Positions 25,015-37,150 of a stretch of DNA of 64,000 bases are shown here, one piece after another. The DNA comes from Diplolepis rosae (Eukaryota > Arthropoda > Insecta > Hymenoptera > Diplolepididae), in NCBI GenBank assembly GCA_030998225.1, contig JAPYXD010000714.1, forward strand, positions 5,890,001 through 5,954,000, given 5' to 3'. Position 1 is the stretch's first letter, and each line of letters opens with the position of its first letter. The notes beneath the pieces were generated by a model. That model saw only the letters and a list, made by a program, of their open reading frames with translations, was not told the DNA's origin and did not search any database. The position numbers were made by a program, and so were the translations under genes.

Positions 25015-26400
25015 CACCAATGATAATGCATACATATGTGATGTCAATAGGTGGTACACTTTTTTCGTTTTATATGTGAATTAACGCTCTAAGTCACTTT
25101 CCGTTAAGTCACTGTTTTTGCTCTGTACGAGGACCCTCCGCCCTCGGTTCATTTAATTTTAATTTTTTTTTAGTACCTCCAATGATAATGAATACATATG
25201 TGATGTCCACAGGTGGTAAACGTTTTTCGTTTTATATGTGAATTAACGGTCTAAGTCACTTTTCGTTAAGTCACAGTTTTTGCTCTGTACGAGGACCCTC
25301 CGCCATCCGTACATTTAATTTTAATTCTTTTTGTAATACCTCCAATGATAATGCATACGTATGTGATGTCCATAAGTGGGAAACTTTTCTAGTTTTATAT
25401 GTGAATTAACGGTCTACGTCACTTTTCGTTAAGTCACAGTTTTTGCTCCGTACGAGGGCCCTCCGCGCTCGGTACATTCAATTTTAATTTTTTTTTTAGT
25501 AACACCAATGATAATGCATACATATGTGATGTCAATAGGTGGTAAACGTTTTTCGATTTATATGTGAATTAACGGTCTACGTCACTTTTCGTTAAGTCAC
25601 AGCTTTTGCTCTGTACGAGGGCCCTCCGCCCTAGATAAATTTACTTTTATTTTTTTTTTCAGTTCTTCCAATGATAATGCATACATATGTGATGTCCATA
25701 GGTGGTAAACGTTTTTCGTTTTATATGTGAATTAACGGTATACGTCACTTTTCGTTAAGTCACAGCTTTTGATCTGTACGAGGGCCCTCCGCCCTAGATA
25801 AATTTACTTTTATTTTTTTTTTCAGTTCTTCCAATGATAATGCATACATATGTGATGTCCATAGGTGGTACCCTTTTTTCTTTTTTATGTGAATTAACGG
25901 TCTAAGTCACTTTGCGTTAAGTCACAGTTTTTGCTCTGTACGAGGGCCCTCCGCCCTAGATAGATTCAATTTTGAAAAAGTTTTATAGTACCTCCAATGA
26001 TATAACATACATATGTGAAGTCCATAGGTGGTGCACTTTTTTCGTTTTATATGTAAATTAACAGTCTAAGTCAATTTTCGTCCGACCCTTGCAGTTTTTG
26101 CTCTGTACGAGGGCCCTCCGCCCTAGATACATTCAATTTTGAAAATGTTTTATAGTACATCCAATGATATCACATACATATGTGATATCCATAGGTGGTA
26201 AACTTTTTTCGTTTTATATGTAAATGAACCGTCTTAGTCAATTTTCGTCCCACCCTTGCAGTTTTTGCTCTGTAAGAGGGCCCTCCCCCCAGATACATTT
26301 AAATATTAATTTTTTTTTTAGTACCTCCAATAATAATGCATACATATGTGATGTCCATTGGTTGTACACTTTTTTCGTTTTATATGTGAATTAACGGTCT
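25015..26400. repeat. satellite segment, mixed left-type subtypes
   Basis: About eight monomers. Includes CCATCCGTAC, an NdeI-less TACGTATG head near 25.36 kb, AACACCAATG ends, a GGTACCCTTTTTTC head near 25.87 kb, a TAGATAGATTC spacer near 25.96 kb and the CCCCCAGATACATTTAAA monomer near 26.28 kb. Confidence 0.8.
26166..26189. repeat. 24-bp perfect inverted repeat in a monomer variant
   Basis: Same stem and ACAT loop. The following GC box is the CCCTAGATAC form rather than GCCCAAGATAC, so the stem is found with more than one GC-box type. Confidence 0.85.
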
Positions 26401-27720
26401 AAGTCACTTTTAGTTAAGTCACTGTTTTTGCTCTGTACGAGGACCCTCCGTCCTCGGTTCATTTAATTTTAATTTTTTTTTTAGTACCTCCAATGATAAT
26501 GAATACATATGTGATGTCCACAGGTGGTAAACGTTTTTCGTTTTATGTGTGAATTAACGGTCTAAGTCACTTTTCGTTAAGTCACAGTTTTTGCTCTGTA
26601 CGAGGGCCCTCCGCCCTAGATAAATTTACTTTTATTTATTTTTTTATTACTTCCAATGATAATGCATACATATGTGATGTCCATAGTTGGTCAACTTTTT
26701 TCGTTTTATTTGTGAATTAACGGGCTAAGTCACTTTTCGTTAAGTCACAGTTTTTGCTCTGTACGAGGGCACTCCGCCCTAGATAAATTTACTATTATTT
26801 TTTTTTTTAGTACTTCCAATGATAATGCATATATATGTGATGTCCATAGTTGGTCAACTTTTTTCGTTTAACTTGTGAATTAACGGGCTAAGTCACTTTT
26901 CGTTAAGTCACTGTTTTTGCTCTGTACGAGGACCCTCCGCCCTCGGTTCATTTAATTTTAATTTTTTTTTTAGTACCTCCAATGATAATGAATACATATG
27001 TGATGTCCATAGGTGGTAAACGTATTTCGTTTTTTATGTGAATTAACGGTCTAAGTCACTTTTCGTTAAGTCACTGTTTTAGCTCTGTACGAGGACCCTC
27101 CGCCCTCGGTTCATTCAATTTTATTTTTTTTTTCAGTTCTTCCAATGATAATGCATACATATGTGATGTCCACAGGTGGTAAACGTTTTTCGTTTTATAT
27201 GTGAATTAACGCTCCAAGTCACTTTCCGTTAAGTCACTGTTTTTGCTCTGTACGAGGACCCTCCGCCCTCTGTTCATATAATTTTAATTTTTTTTTTAGT
27301 ACCTCCAACGATAATGAATACATATGTGATGTCCATAGGTGGTAAACGTATTTCGTTTTTTATGTGAATTAACGGTCTAAGTCACTTTTCGTTAAGTCAC
27401 AGTTTTTGCTCTGTACGAGTGCCCTCCGCACTTGATAAATTTAATTTTAATTTTTTTTTCAGTTCTTCCGATGATAATGCATACATATGTGATGTCCATA
27501 GGTGGTAAACGTATTTCGTTTTTTATGTGAATTAACGGTCTAAGTCACTTTTCGTTAAGTCACAGTTTTTGCTCTGTACGAGTGCCCTCTTCCCTAGATA
27601 CATTCAATTTTGAATATGTTTTATAGTACATCCAATGATATTGCATACATATATGAAGACAATAGGTGGTGCACTTTTTTCGTTTTATATGTAAATTAAC
27701 CGTCTAAATCAATTTTCGTT
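26400..27720. repeat. segmental duplication block C, copy 1
   Basis: Matches about 33310-34310. The rare spacer ACTATTATTT with a CATATATATG head is at 26791 and 33719 (6928 bp). The CCCTCTTCCCTAG monomer is at 27585 and 34186 (6601 bp), so two monomers are extra here. Three monomers share the CGTATTTCGTTTTTTATG head (about 27.02, 27.35 and 27.51 kb), a local amplification. Confidence 0.84.
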
Positions 27721-28251
27721 CGGTCCCTTGCAGTTTTTGCTCTATACGAGGGCCCTTCGCCCTAGATAAATTTAATTTAAATTTTTTTTTTAGTAACTCC
27801 AATGATAATGCATACATATGTGATGTCCATAGGTGGTAAACGTTTTTCGATTTATATGTGAATTAACGCGCTAAGTCACTTTTCGTTAAGTCAATGATTT
27901 TGCTCTGTAAGAGGGCCCTCCCCCCCGATACATTTAAATTTAATTTTTTTTTTAGTACCTCCAATAATAATGCATACATATGTGATGTCCATAGGTTGTA
28001 CACTTATTTCGTTTTAAATGTAAATTAACGGTCTAAGTCACTTTTCATTAAATCACAGTTTTTGCTCTTTGCGAGGTCCCTCCGCACTTGATAAATTTAA
28101 TTTTAATTCTTTTTGTAATACCTCCAATGATAATGCATACATATGTGATGTCCATAGGTGGTAAACGTTTTTCGATTTATATGTGAATTAACGCTCTAAG
28201 TCACTTTTCGTTAAGTCAATGATTTTGCTCTGTACGAGGACCCTCCGCCCT
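27720..28251. repeat. satellite segment
   Basis: About three monomers: CCCTTCGCCC, CCCCCCCGATACATTT with a CACTTATTTCG head, and CTTTGCGAGGTCCC with a CTTTTTGTAATACC end. This run also follows similar neighbours in block A and at 41.5-41.9 kb. Confidence 0.8.
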
Positions 28252-29620
28252 CTGTTCATATAATTTTAATTTTTTTTTAGTACCTCAAATGATAATGCAT
28301 ACATATGTGATGTCCATAGGTGGAAAACTTTTCTCGTTTTATATGTGAATTAACGGTCTACGTCACTTTTCGTTAAGTCACAGCTTTTGCTCTGTACGAG
28401 GGCCCTCCGCCCTAGATAAATTTACTTTTATTTTTTTTTTCAGTTCTTCCAATGATAATGCATACATATGTGATGTCCATAGGTGGTAAACGTTTTTCGT
28501 TTTATATGTGAATTAAAAGTCTAAGTCACTTTTCGTTCGGTCCCTTGCAATTTTGGTTTGTACGTATGCCCTCCACCCTCGATACATTTATTTTTAAGTT
28601 TTTTTTTAGTAACACAAACAATAATGCATACATATGTGATGTCCATAGGTGGAAAACTTTTCTCGTTTTATATGTGAATTACCGGTCTACGTCACTTTTC
28701 GTTAAGTCACAGCTTTTGCTCTGTACGAGGGCCCTCCGCCCTAGATAAATTTTTTTTTTTTTTTTTTTTTAGTACTTCCAATGATAATGCATACATATGT
28801 GATGTCCATAGTTGGTCAACTTTTCTCGTTTTATATGTGAATTAACGGGCTAAGTCACTTTTCGTTAAGTCACTGTTTTTGATCTGTACGAGGACCCTCC
28901 GCCCTCGGTTCATTTAATTTTAATTTTTTTTTTAGTAACACAAATAATAATGCATACATATGTGATGTCCATAGGTGGAAAACTTTTCTCGTTTTATATG
29001 TGAATTAACGGTCTACGTCACTTTTCGTTAAGTCACAGTTTTTGCTCTGTACGAGGGCCCTCCGCCCTAGATAAATTTACTTTTATTTTTTTTTTAGTAC
29101 TTCCAATGATAATGCATACATATGTGATGTCCATAGTTGGTCAACTTTTTTCGTTTTATTTGTGAATTAACGGGCTAAGTCACTTTTCGTTAAGTCACAG
29201 TTTTTGCTCTGTACGAGGGCCCTCCGCCCTAGATAAATTTACTTTTATTTTTTTTTTTAGTACTTCCAATGATAATGCATACATATGTGATGTCCATAGT
29301 TGGTCAACTTTTTTCGTTTTATTTGTGAATTAACGGGCTAAGTGACTTTTCGTTAAGTCACTGTTTTTGCTCTGTACGAGGACCCTCCGCCCTCGGTTCA
29401 TTTAATTTTAATTTTTTTTTTGTACCTCCAATGATAATGAATACATATGTGATGTCCACAGGTGGTAAACGTTTTTCGTTTTATATTTGAATTAACGGTC
29501 TAAGTCACTTTTCGTAAAGTCACAGTTTTTGCTCTGTACGAGGGCCCTCCGCCCTAGATAAATTTACTTTTTTTTTTTTTTTTATTACTTCCAATGATAA
29601 TGCATACATATGTGATGTCC
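28251..29620. repeat. segmental duplication block B, copy 2
   Basis: Partner of 18429-20060 at offset 9822, then 9495. It shares the TTGGTTTGTACGTATGCC monomer, the long T run and the AACACAAATAATAATG end. It lacks the extra dimer found in copy 1. Confidence 0.86.
28750..28770 (+). repeat. T21 homopolymer in the monomer spacer
   Basis: Collinear with the T22 run at 18927-18948, so the expansion predates the duplication of block B. Confidence 0.9.
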
Positions 29621-30738
29621 ATAGTTGGTCAACTTTTTTCGTTTTATTTGTGAATTATCGGGCTAAGTCACTTTTCGTTAAGTCACAGTTTTTGCTCTGT
29701 ACGAGGGCACTCCGCCCTAGATAAATTTACTTTTATTTTTTTTTTTTAGTACTTCCAATGATAATGCATACATATGTGATGTCCATAGTTGGTCAACTTT
29801 TTTCGTTTTATTTGTGAATTAACGGGCTAAGTGACTTTTCGTTAAGTCACTGTTTTTGCTCTGTACGAGGACCCTCCGCCCTCGGTTCATTTAATTTAAA
29901 TTTTTTTTTTAGTACCTCCAATGATAATGAATACATATGTGATGTCCACAGGTGGTAAACGTTTTTCGTTTTATATGTGAATTAACGGTCTAAGTCACTT
30001 TTCGTAAAGTCACAGTTTTTGCTCTGTACGAGGGCCCTCCGCCCTAGATAAATTTACTTTTATTTTTTTTTTTATTACTTCCAATGATAATGCATACATA
30101 TGTGATGTCCATAGTTGGTCAACTTTTTTCGTTTTATTTGTGAATTATCGGGCTAAGTCACTTTTCGTTAAGTCACAGTTTTTGCTCTGTACGAGGGCAC
30201 TCCGCCCTAGATAAATTTACTTTTATTTTTTTTTTTAGTACTTCCAATGATAATGCATACATATGTGATGTCCATAGTTGGTCAACTTTTTTCGTTTAAT
30301 TTGTAAATTAACGGGCTAAGTCACTTTTCGTTAAGTCACAGTTTTTGCTCTGTACGAGGGCCCTCCGCCCTAGATAAATTTACTTTTATTTTTTTTTTTA
30401 GTACTTCCAATGATAATGCATACATATGTGATGTCCATAGTTGGTCAACTTTTTTCGTTTTATTTGTGAATTAACGGGCTAAGTGACTTTTCGTTAAGTC
30501 ACTGTTTTTGCTCTGTACGAGGACCCTCCGCCCTCGGTTCATTTAATTTTAATTTTTTTTTTAGTACCTCCAATGATAATGAATACATATGTGATGTCCA
30601 CAGGTGGTAAACGTTTTTCGTTTTATATGTGAATTAACGGTCTAAGTCACTTTTCGTTAAGTCACAGTTTTTGCTCTGTACGAGTGCCCTCCGCCCAAGA
30701 TACATTCAATTTTGAAAATGTTTTATAGTACTTCCAAT

Positions 30739-30762
30739 GATATCACATACATATGTGATATC
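30739..30762. repeat. 24-bp perfect inverted repeat (block D copy 1)
   Basis: Same stem and ACAT loop, in a GCCCAAGATAC monomer. The collinear partner is at 46007-46030. Confidence 0.85.
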
Positions 30763-32058
30763 CATAGGTGGTAAACTTTTTTCGTTTTATATGTAAATGA
30801 ACCGTCTAAGTCAATTTTCGTCCCACCCTTGCAGTTTTTGCTCTGTAAGAGGGCCCTCCCCCCGATACATTTAAATTTAATTTTTTTTTTAGTACCTCCA
30901 ATAATAATGCATACATATGTGATGTCCATAGGTTGTACACTTTTTTCGTTTTATATGTGAATTAACGCTCTAAGTCACTTTCCGTTAAGTCACTGTTTTT
31001 GCTCTGTACGAGGACCCTCCGCCCTCGGTTCATTTAATTTTAATTTTTTTTTTAGTACCTCCAATGATAATGAATACATATGTGATGTCCGCAGGCCGTA
31101 AACGTTTTTCGTTTTATATGTGAATTAACGGTCTAAGTCACTTTTCGTTAAGTCACAGTTTTTGCTCTGTACGAAGACCCTCCGCCATCCGTACATTCAA
31201 TTTTAATTCTTTTTGTAATACCTCCAATGATAATGCATACATATGTGATGTCCACAGGTGGTAAACGTTTTTCGTTTTATATGTGAATTAACGGTCTACG
31301 TCACTTTTCGTTAAGTCACAGTTTTTGCTCTGTACGAGGGCCCTCCGCCCTAGATAAATTTACTTTTATTTTTTTTTTTAGTACTTCCAATGATAATGCA
31401 TACATATGTGATGTCCATAGTTGGTCAACTTTTTTCGTTTTATTTGTGAATTAACGGGCTAAGTCACTTTTCGTTAAGTCACAGTTTTTGCTCTGTACGA
31501 GGGCCCTCCGCCCTAGATAAATTTACTTTTATTTTTTTTTTTAGTACTTCCAATGATAATGCATACATATGTGATGTCCATAGTTGGTCAACTTTTTTCG
31601 TTTTATTTGTGAATAAACGGGCTAAGTCACTTTTCGTTAAGTCACATTTTTTGCTCTGTACGAGGACCCTCCGCCATCCGTACATTCAATTTTAATACTT
31701 TTTGAAATACCTCCAATGATAATGCATACATATGTGATGTCCATAGGTGGTAAACGTTTTTCGTTTTATATGTGAATTAACGGTCTACGTCACTTTTCGT
31801 TAAGTCACAGTTTTTGCTCTGTACGAGGGCCCTCCGCCCTAGATAAATTTACTTTTATTTTTTTTTTTAGTACTTCCAATGATAATGCATACATATGTGA
31901 TGTCCATAGTTGGTCAACTTTTTTCGTTTTATTTGTGAATTAACGGGCTAAGTCACTTTTCGTTAAGTCACAGTTTTTGCTCTGTACGAGGGCCCTCCGC
32001 CCTATATAAATTTTCTTTTTTTTTTTTTTTTAGTACTTCCAATGATAATGCATACATA

Positions 32059-32260
32059 TGTGATGTCCATAGTTGGTCAACTTTTTTCGTTTTATAAGTG
32101 AATTAAAAGTCTATGTCATTTTTCGTTCGGTCCCTTGCAATTTTGGTTTGTAAGTATGCCCTCCACGTACCCTCGCTTTTGCTCTGTACGAGGGCCCTCC
32201 GCCCTATATAAATTTACTTGTATTTTTTTTTTCAGTACTTACAATGATAATGCATACATA
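32059..32260. repeat. 202-bp monomer with doubled GC box
   Basis: The distance between successive TGTGATGTCC boxes is 202 bp instead of about 164. After TTTGTAAGTATGCCCTCCAC the sequence reads GTACCCTCGCTTTTGCTCTG and then a second complete TACGAGGGCCCTCCGCCC box. About 38 bp are therefore added by an exchange out of register between two GC boxes. The spacer that follows reads TATATAAA. Confidence 0.88.
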
Positions 32261-32422
32261 TGTGATGTCCATAGTTGGTCAACTTTTTTCGTTTTATTTG
32301 TGAATTAACGGGCTAAGTCACTTTTCGTTAAGTCACAGTTTTTGCTCTGTACGAGGGCCCTCCGCCCTAGATAAATTTACTTTTTTTTTTTTTTTAGTAC
32401 TTCCAATGATAATGCATACATA

Positions 32423-32623
32423 TGTGATGTCCATAGTTGGTCAACTTTTTTCGTTTTATAAGTGAATTAAAAGTCTATGTCATTTTTCGTTCGGTCCCTT
32501 GCAATTTTGGTTTGTAAGTATGCCCTCCACGTACCCTCGCTTTTGCTCTGTACGAGGGCCCTCCGCCCTATATAAATTTACTTTTATTTTTTTTTCAGTT
32601 CTTCCAATGATAATGCATACATA
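32423..32623. repeat. 201-bp monomer with doubled GC box (second copy)
   Basis: The same junction CTCCACGTACCCTCGC is at 32161 and 32525, 364 bp apart, which is two monomers plus the insertion. The insertion was thus copied in a dimer duplication. Confidence 0.88.
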
Positions 32624-32929
32624 TGTGATGTCCATAGGTGGTAAACGTTTTTCGATTTATATGTGAATTAACGCTCTAAGTCACTTTTCGTTAAGTCAAT
32701 GATTTTGCTCTGTACGAGGACCCTCCGCCCTCTGTTCATATAATTTTAATTTTTTTTAGTACCTCAAATGATCATGCATACATATGTGATGTCCATAGGT
32801 GGAAAACTTTTCTCGTTTTATATGTGAATTAACGGTCTACGTCACTTTTCGTTAAGTCACAGCTTTTGCTCTGTACGAGGGCCCTCCGCCCTAGATAAAT
32901 TTACTTTTATTTTATTTTTTCAGTTCTTC

Positions 32930-33310
32930 CGATGATAATGCATACATATGTGATATCCATAGGTGGTAAACTTTTTTCGTTTTATATGTAAATGAACCGT
33001 CTAAGTCAATTTTCGTCCCACCCTTGCAGTTTTTGCTCTGTAAGAGGGCCCTCCCCCCCGATACATTTAAATTTAATTTTTTTTTTAGTACCTCCAATAA
33101 TAGTGCATACATATGTGATGTCCATAGGTTGTACACTTTTTTCGTTTTATATGTGAATTAACGGTCTAATTCACTTTTCGTTAAGTCACAGTTTTTGCTC
33201 TGTACGAGTGCCCTCCGCGCTAGATACATTCAATTTTGAAAATGTTTTATAGTACCTCTAATGATAATACATACATATGTGATGTCCATAGGTGGTACCC
33301 TTTTTTCGTT
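32930..33310. repeat. satellite segment
   Basis: About two monomers: a GTGATATCC head without the upstream ATATCAC (so only half of the hairpin variant), the CCCCCCCGATACATTTAAA type, GCGCTAGATA with CTCTAATGATAATAC, and a GGTACCC head near 33.295 kb. Confidence 0.8.
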
Positions 33311-34310
33311 TTATATGTGAATTAACGGTCTAAGTCACTTTTAGTTAAGTCACTGTTTTTGCTCTGTACGAGGACCCTCCGTCCTCGGTTCATTTAATTT
33401 TAATTTTTTTAGTACCTCCAATGATAATAAATACATATGTGATGTCCACAGGTGGTAAACGTTTTTCGTTTTATGTGTGAATTAACGGTCTAAGTCACTT
33501 TTCGTTAAGTCACAGTTTTTGCTCTGTACGAGGGCCCTCCGCCCTAGATAAATTTTCTTTTATTTATTTTTTTATTACTTCCAATGATAATGCATACATA
33601 TGTGATGTCCATAGTTGGTCAACTTTTTTCGTTTTATTTGTGAATTAACGGGCTAAGTCACTTTTCGTTAAGTCACAGTTTTTGCTCTGTACGAGGGCAC
33701 TCCGCCCTAGATAAATTTACTATTATTTTTTTTTTTAGTACTTCCAATGATAATGCATATATATGTGATGTCCATAGTTGGTCAACTTTTTTCGTTTAAC
33801 TTGTGAATTAACGGGCTAAGTCACTTTTCGTTAAGTCACTGTTTTTGCTCTGTACGAGGACCCTCCGCCCTCGGTTCATTTAATTTTAATTTTTTTTTAG
33901 TACCTCCAATGATAATGAATACATATGTGATGTCCACAGGTGGTAAACGTTTTTCGTTTTATATGTGAATTAACGATCCAAGTCACTTTCCGTTAAGTCA
34001 CTGTTTTTGCTCTGTACGAGGACCCTCCGCCCTCGGTTCATTTAATTTTAATTTTTTTTTTAGTACCTCCAACGATAATGAATACATATGTGATGTCCAT
34101 AGGTGGTAAACGTATTTCGTTTTTTATGTGAATTAACGGTCTAAGTCACTTTTCGTTAAGTCACAGTTTTTGCTCTGTACGAGTGCCCTCTTCCCTAGAT
34201 ACATTCAATTTTGAATATGTTTTATAGTACATCCAATGATATTGCATACATATATGAAGACAATAGGTGGTGCACTTTTTTCGTTATATATGTAAATTAA
34301 CCGTCTAAAT
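33310..34310. repeat. segmental duplication block C, copy 2
   Basis: Partner of 26400-27720 at offsets 6928 and 6601. Its first two monomers (GTCCTCGG at 33381, then the TTTTCTTTTATTTATTT spacer) are copied again near 37.31-37.59 kb (GTCCTCGG at 37311, offset 3930, 24 monomers). Confidence 0.84.
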
Positions 34311-34730
34311 CAATTTCCGTTAGGTCCCTTGCAGTTTTTGCTCTGTAAGAGGGCCCTCCGCCCTAGATAAATTTACATTTATTTTTTTTTTTTAGTACTT
34401 CCAATGATAATGCATACATATGTGATGTCCATAGGTGGTACACTTTTTTCGTTTTATATGTAAACTAACCGTCTAAGTCAATTTTCGTTCGGTCCCTTGC
34501 ACTTTTGGTTTGCAAGAGGGCCCTCCGCCATAGATACATTTGAATTAACTTTTTCTTGTAGTACCGCCAATGATAATACATGCATATGTGAAGTCCATAG
34601 GTGGTACACTTTTTTCGTTTTATATGTGAATTAACAGTCTAAGTCACTTTACGTTAAGACACAGCTTTTGCTCTGTACGAGGGCCCTCCGCCCTAGATAA
34701 ATTTACTTTTATTTTTTTTTTAGTACTTCC
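34310..34730. repeat. small island with right-type monomers
   Basis: Monomers with GCACTTTTGGTTTGCAAGAG, a CTTGTAGTACCGCC end and a CATGCATATGTGAAGTCC head. These words are otherwise found mainly right of 50.4 kb (for example about 55.86, 59.99 and 61.15 kb). Confidence 0.8.
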
Positions 34731-36430
34731 AATGATAATGAATACATATGTGATGTCCACAGGTGGTAAACGTTTTTCGTTTTATATGTGAATTAACGCT
34801 CCAAGTCACTTTCCGTTAAGTCACTGTTTTTGCTCTGTACGAGGACCCTCCGCCCTCGGTTCATTTAATTTTATTTTTTTTTTAGTACCTCCAACGATAA
34901 TGAATACATATGTGATGTCCATAGGTGGTAAACGTATTTCGTTTTATATGTGAATTAACGGTCTAAGTCACTTTTCGTTAAGTCACAGTTTTTGCTCTGT
35001 ACGAGTGCCCTGCGCGCTCGGTACATTCAATTTTATTTTTTTTTTCAGTTCTTCCAATGATAATGCATACATATGTGATGTCCATAGGTGGTAAAGGTTT
35101 TTCGATTTATATGTAAATTAACGCTCTAAGTCACTTTTCGTTAAGTCAATGATTTTGCTCTGTACGAGGACCCTCCGCCCTCTGTTCATATAATTTTAAT
35201 TTTTTTTTAGTACTTCAAATGATAATGCATACATATGTGATGTCCATAGGTGGAAAACTTTTCTCGTTTTATGTGTTAATTAACGGTCTACGTCACTTTT
35301 CATTGATTCACAGTTTTTGCTCTTTGCGAGGTCCCTCCGCACTTGTTAAATTTAATTTTAATTTTTTTTTTCAGTTCTTCCGATGATAATGCATACATAT
35401 GTGATGTCCATAGGTGGTAAACGTTTTTCCTTTTATATGTGAATTAACGTTCTAATTCACTTTTCGTTAAGTCACAGTTTTTGCTCTGTACGAGTGCCCT
35501 CCTCCCTAGATACATTCAATTTTGAATATGTTTTATAGTACATCCAATGATATTGCATACATATATGAAGACAATAGGTGGTGCACTTTTTTCGTTATAT
35601 ATGTAAATTAACCGTCTAAATCAATTTCCGTTAGGTCCCTTGCAGTTTTTGCTCTGTAAGAGGGCCCTCCCCCCCGATACATTTAAATTTAATTTTATTT
35701 TTAGTACCTCCAATGATAATGCAGATATATGTGATGTCCATAGGTGGTAAACGTTTTTCGATTTATATGTGAATTAACGCGCAAAGTCACTTTTCGTTAA
35801 GTCAATGATTTTGCTCTGTAAGAGGGCCCTCCCCCCCGATACATTTAAATTTAATTTTATTTTTAGTACCTCCAATAATAATGCATAAATATGTGATTTC
35901 CATAGGTTGTACACTTATTTCGTTTTAAATGTGAATTAACGGTCTAAGTCACTTTTCATTGAGTCACAGTTTTTGCTCTTTGCGAGGTCCCTCCGCACTT
36001 GATAAATTTAATTTTAATTCTTTTTGTAATACCTCCAATGATAATGCATACATATGTGATGTCCATAGGTGGTAAACGTTTTTCGTTTTATATGTGAATT
36101 AACGGTCTAAGTCACTTTTCGTTAAGTCACTGTTTTTGCTCTGTACGAGGACCCTCCGCCCTCTGTTCATATAATTTTAATTTTTTTTTAGTACCTCAAA
36201 TGATAATGCATACATATGTGATGTCCATAGGTGGAAAACTTTTCTCGTTTTATATGTGAATTAACGGTCTACGTCACTTTTCGTAAAGTCACAGTTTTTG
36301 CTCTGTACGAGGGGCCTCCGCCCTAGATAAATTTACTTTTATTTTTTTTTTTTAGTACTTCCAATGATAATGCATACATATGTGATGTCCATAGTTGGTC
36401 AACTTTTCTCGTTTTATATGTGAATTAACT
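34730..36430. repeat. segmental duplication block E, copy 1
   Basis: A run also present from 37840 and 40850. The rare GTAAAGGTTTTTCG head is at 35091, 38203 and 40974 (offsets 3112 and 2771, about 19 and 17 monomers). Shared neighbours are the CTCTGTTCATATAA spacer with ACTTCAAATG, CATTGATTCACAG or CACTGATTCACAG, CACTTGTTAAATTT, TTCTTCCGATGATAATG, and the CCCCCCCGATAC and CTTTGCGAGGTCC types. Confidence 0.85.
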
Positions 36431-37150
36431 GTCTAAGTCTCTTTTCGTTAAGACACAGTTTTTGCTCTGTACAAGGGCTCTCCGCGCTAGATACATTCAA
36501 TTTTAAAAATGTTTTATAGTACCTCGAATGATAATACATACATATGTGAAGTCCATAGGTGGTAAACTTTTTTCGTTTTATATGTAAACTAACCGTCTAA
36601 GTCAATTTTCGTTCGATCCCTTGCACTTTTGGTTTGCAAGAGGGCCCTCCGCCCTAGATACATTTGATTGTAATTTTTCTTGTAGTACCTTCAATGATAA
36701 TACATACATATGTGAAGTCCATAGGAGGTACACTTTTTTCGTTTTATATGTGAATTAACGTTCTAAGTCACTTTTCGTTTTGACACAGTTTTTGCTCTGT
36801 ACGAGGGCCCTCCGCCCTAGATACATTCAATTTTTAAAGTGTTTTATAGTACCTCCAATGATAATGCATACATATGTGAAGTCCATAGGTGGTACACTTT
36901 TTTCGTTTTATATGTAAATTAACCGTCAAAGTCAATTTTCGTTCGGTCCCTTGCACTTTTGGTTTGTACGAGGTCTCTCCGCCTTCGATACATTTAATTT
37001 AAAAATTTTTTATAGTACCTTCAATGATAATACATACATATGTGATCTCCATAGGTGGTAAACTTTTTTCGTTTTATATGTAAAATAACCGTCTAAGTCA
37101 ATTTTCGTTCGGTCCCTTGCAGTTTTTGCTCCGTTCGAGGGCCCTTCGAC
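36430..37150. repeat. right-type island matching 50.42-50.90 kb
   Basis: Monomers with TACAAGGGCTCTCCGCG, CTCGAATGATAATAC, CTTGTAGTACCTTC, CATAGGAGGTACAC, TCGTTTTGACACAG and GTAAAATAACCG. The last two lie at 36782 and 37080 here and at 50532 and 50830 in the right domain, both offset 13750. Three or more monomers are therefore collinear with the left edge of the right domain. Confidence 0.85.

Larger units (their letters stand above)
22300..25015. repeat. 9-mer higher-order repeat, two copies (1475 bp)
   Basis: Copy 1 is 22300-23540; the matching part of copy 2 is 23775-25015. GCCCAAGATAC begins at 22354 and 23829 (1475 bp, 9 monomers). Both copies run through the hairpin monomer, the CCCCGATACATTTAAAT type, the GTGATGTATATAGG head, CGGTTCATT, CACAGGTCGTAAAC, CCATCCGTAC, CCTCCTCCCTAG with GAAGACAATAGG, CCCTTCGCCC, GCGCTAGATA and CGCTCGGTACATT. 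Bases 23541-23775 complete the period with ordinary CGGTTCATT sequence not shared with the start of copy 1. Confidence 0.87.
29620..32930. repeat. segmental duplication block D, copy 1 (~20 monomers)
   Basis: Matches about 45050-48330. GAATTATCGG is at 29652 and 45083 (15431); CGTTTAATTTG at 30293 and 45560 (15267); CCATCCGTAC at 31185 and 46452 (15267); the rare TTTGAAATACC end near 31.70 and 46.80 kb (about 15098); ATCATGCATA at 32771 and 48161 (15390). The steps between offsets are close to whole numbers of monomers. A second GAATTATCGG monomer (30142) has no partner at the same place. The block includes two doubled-GC-box monomers. Confidence 0.87.

Noticed and set aside
18722..28748. 67-codon frames at 18722 and 28545 as paralogous genes
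   Set aside because: They lie at the same place in duplicated block B and are frames across the TTGGTTTGTACGTATGCC monomer. Nothing else supports coding.
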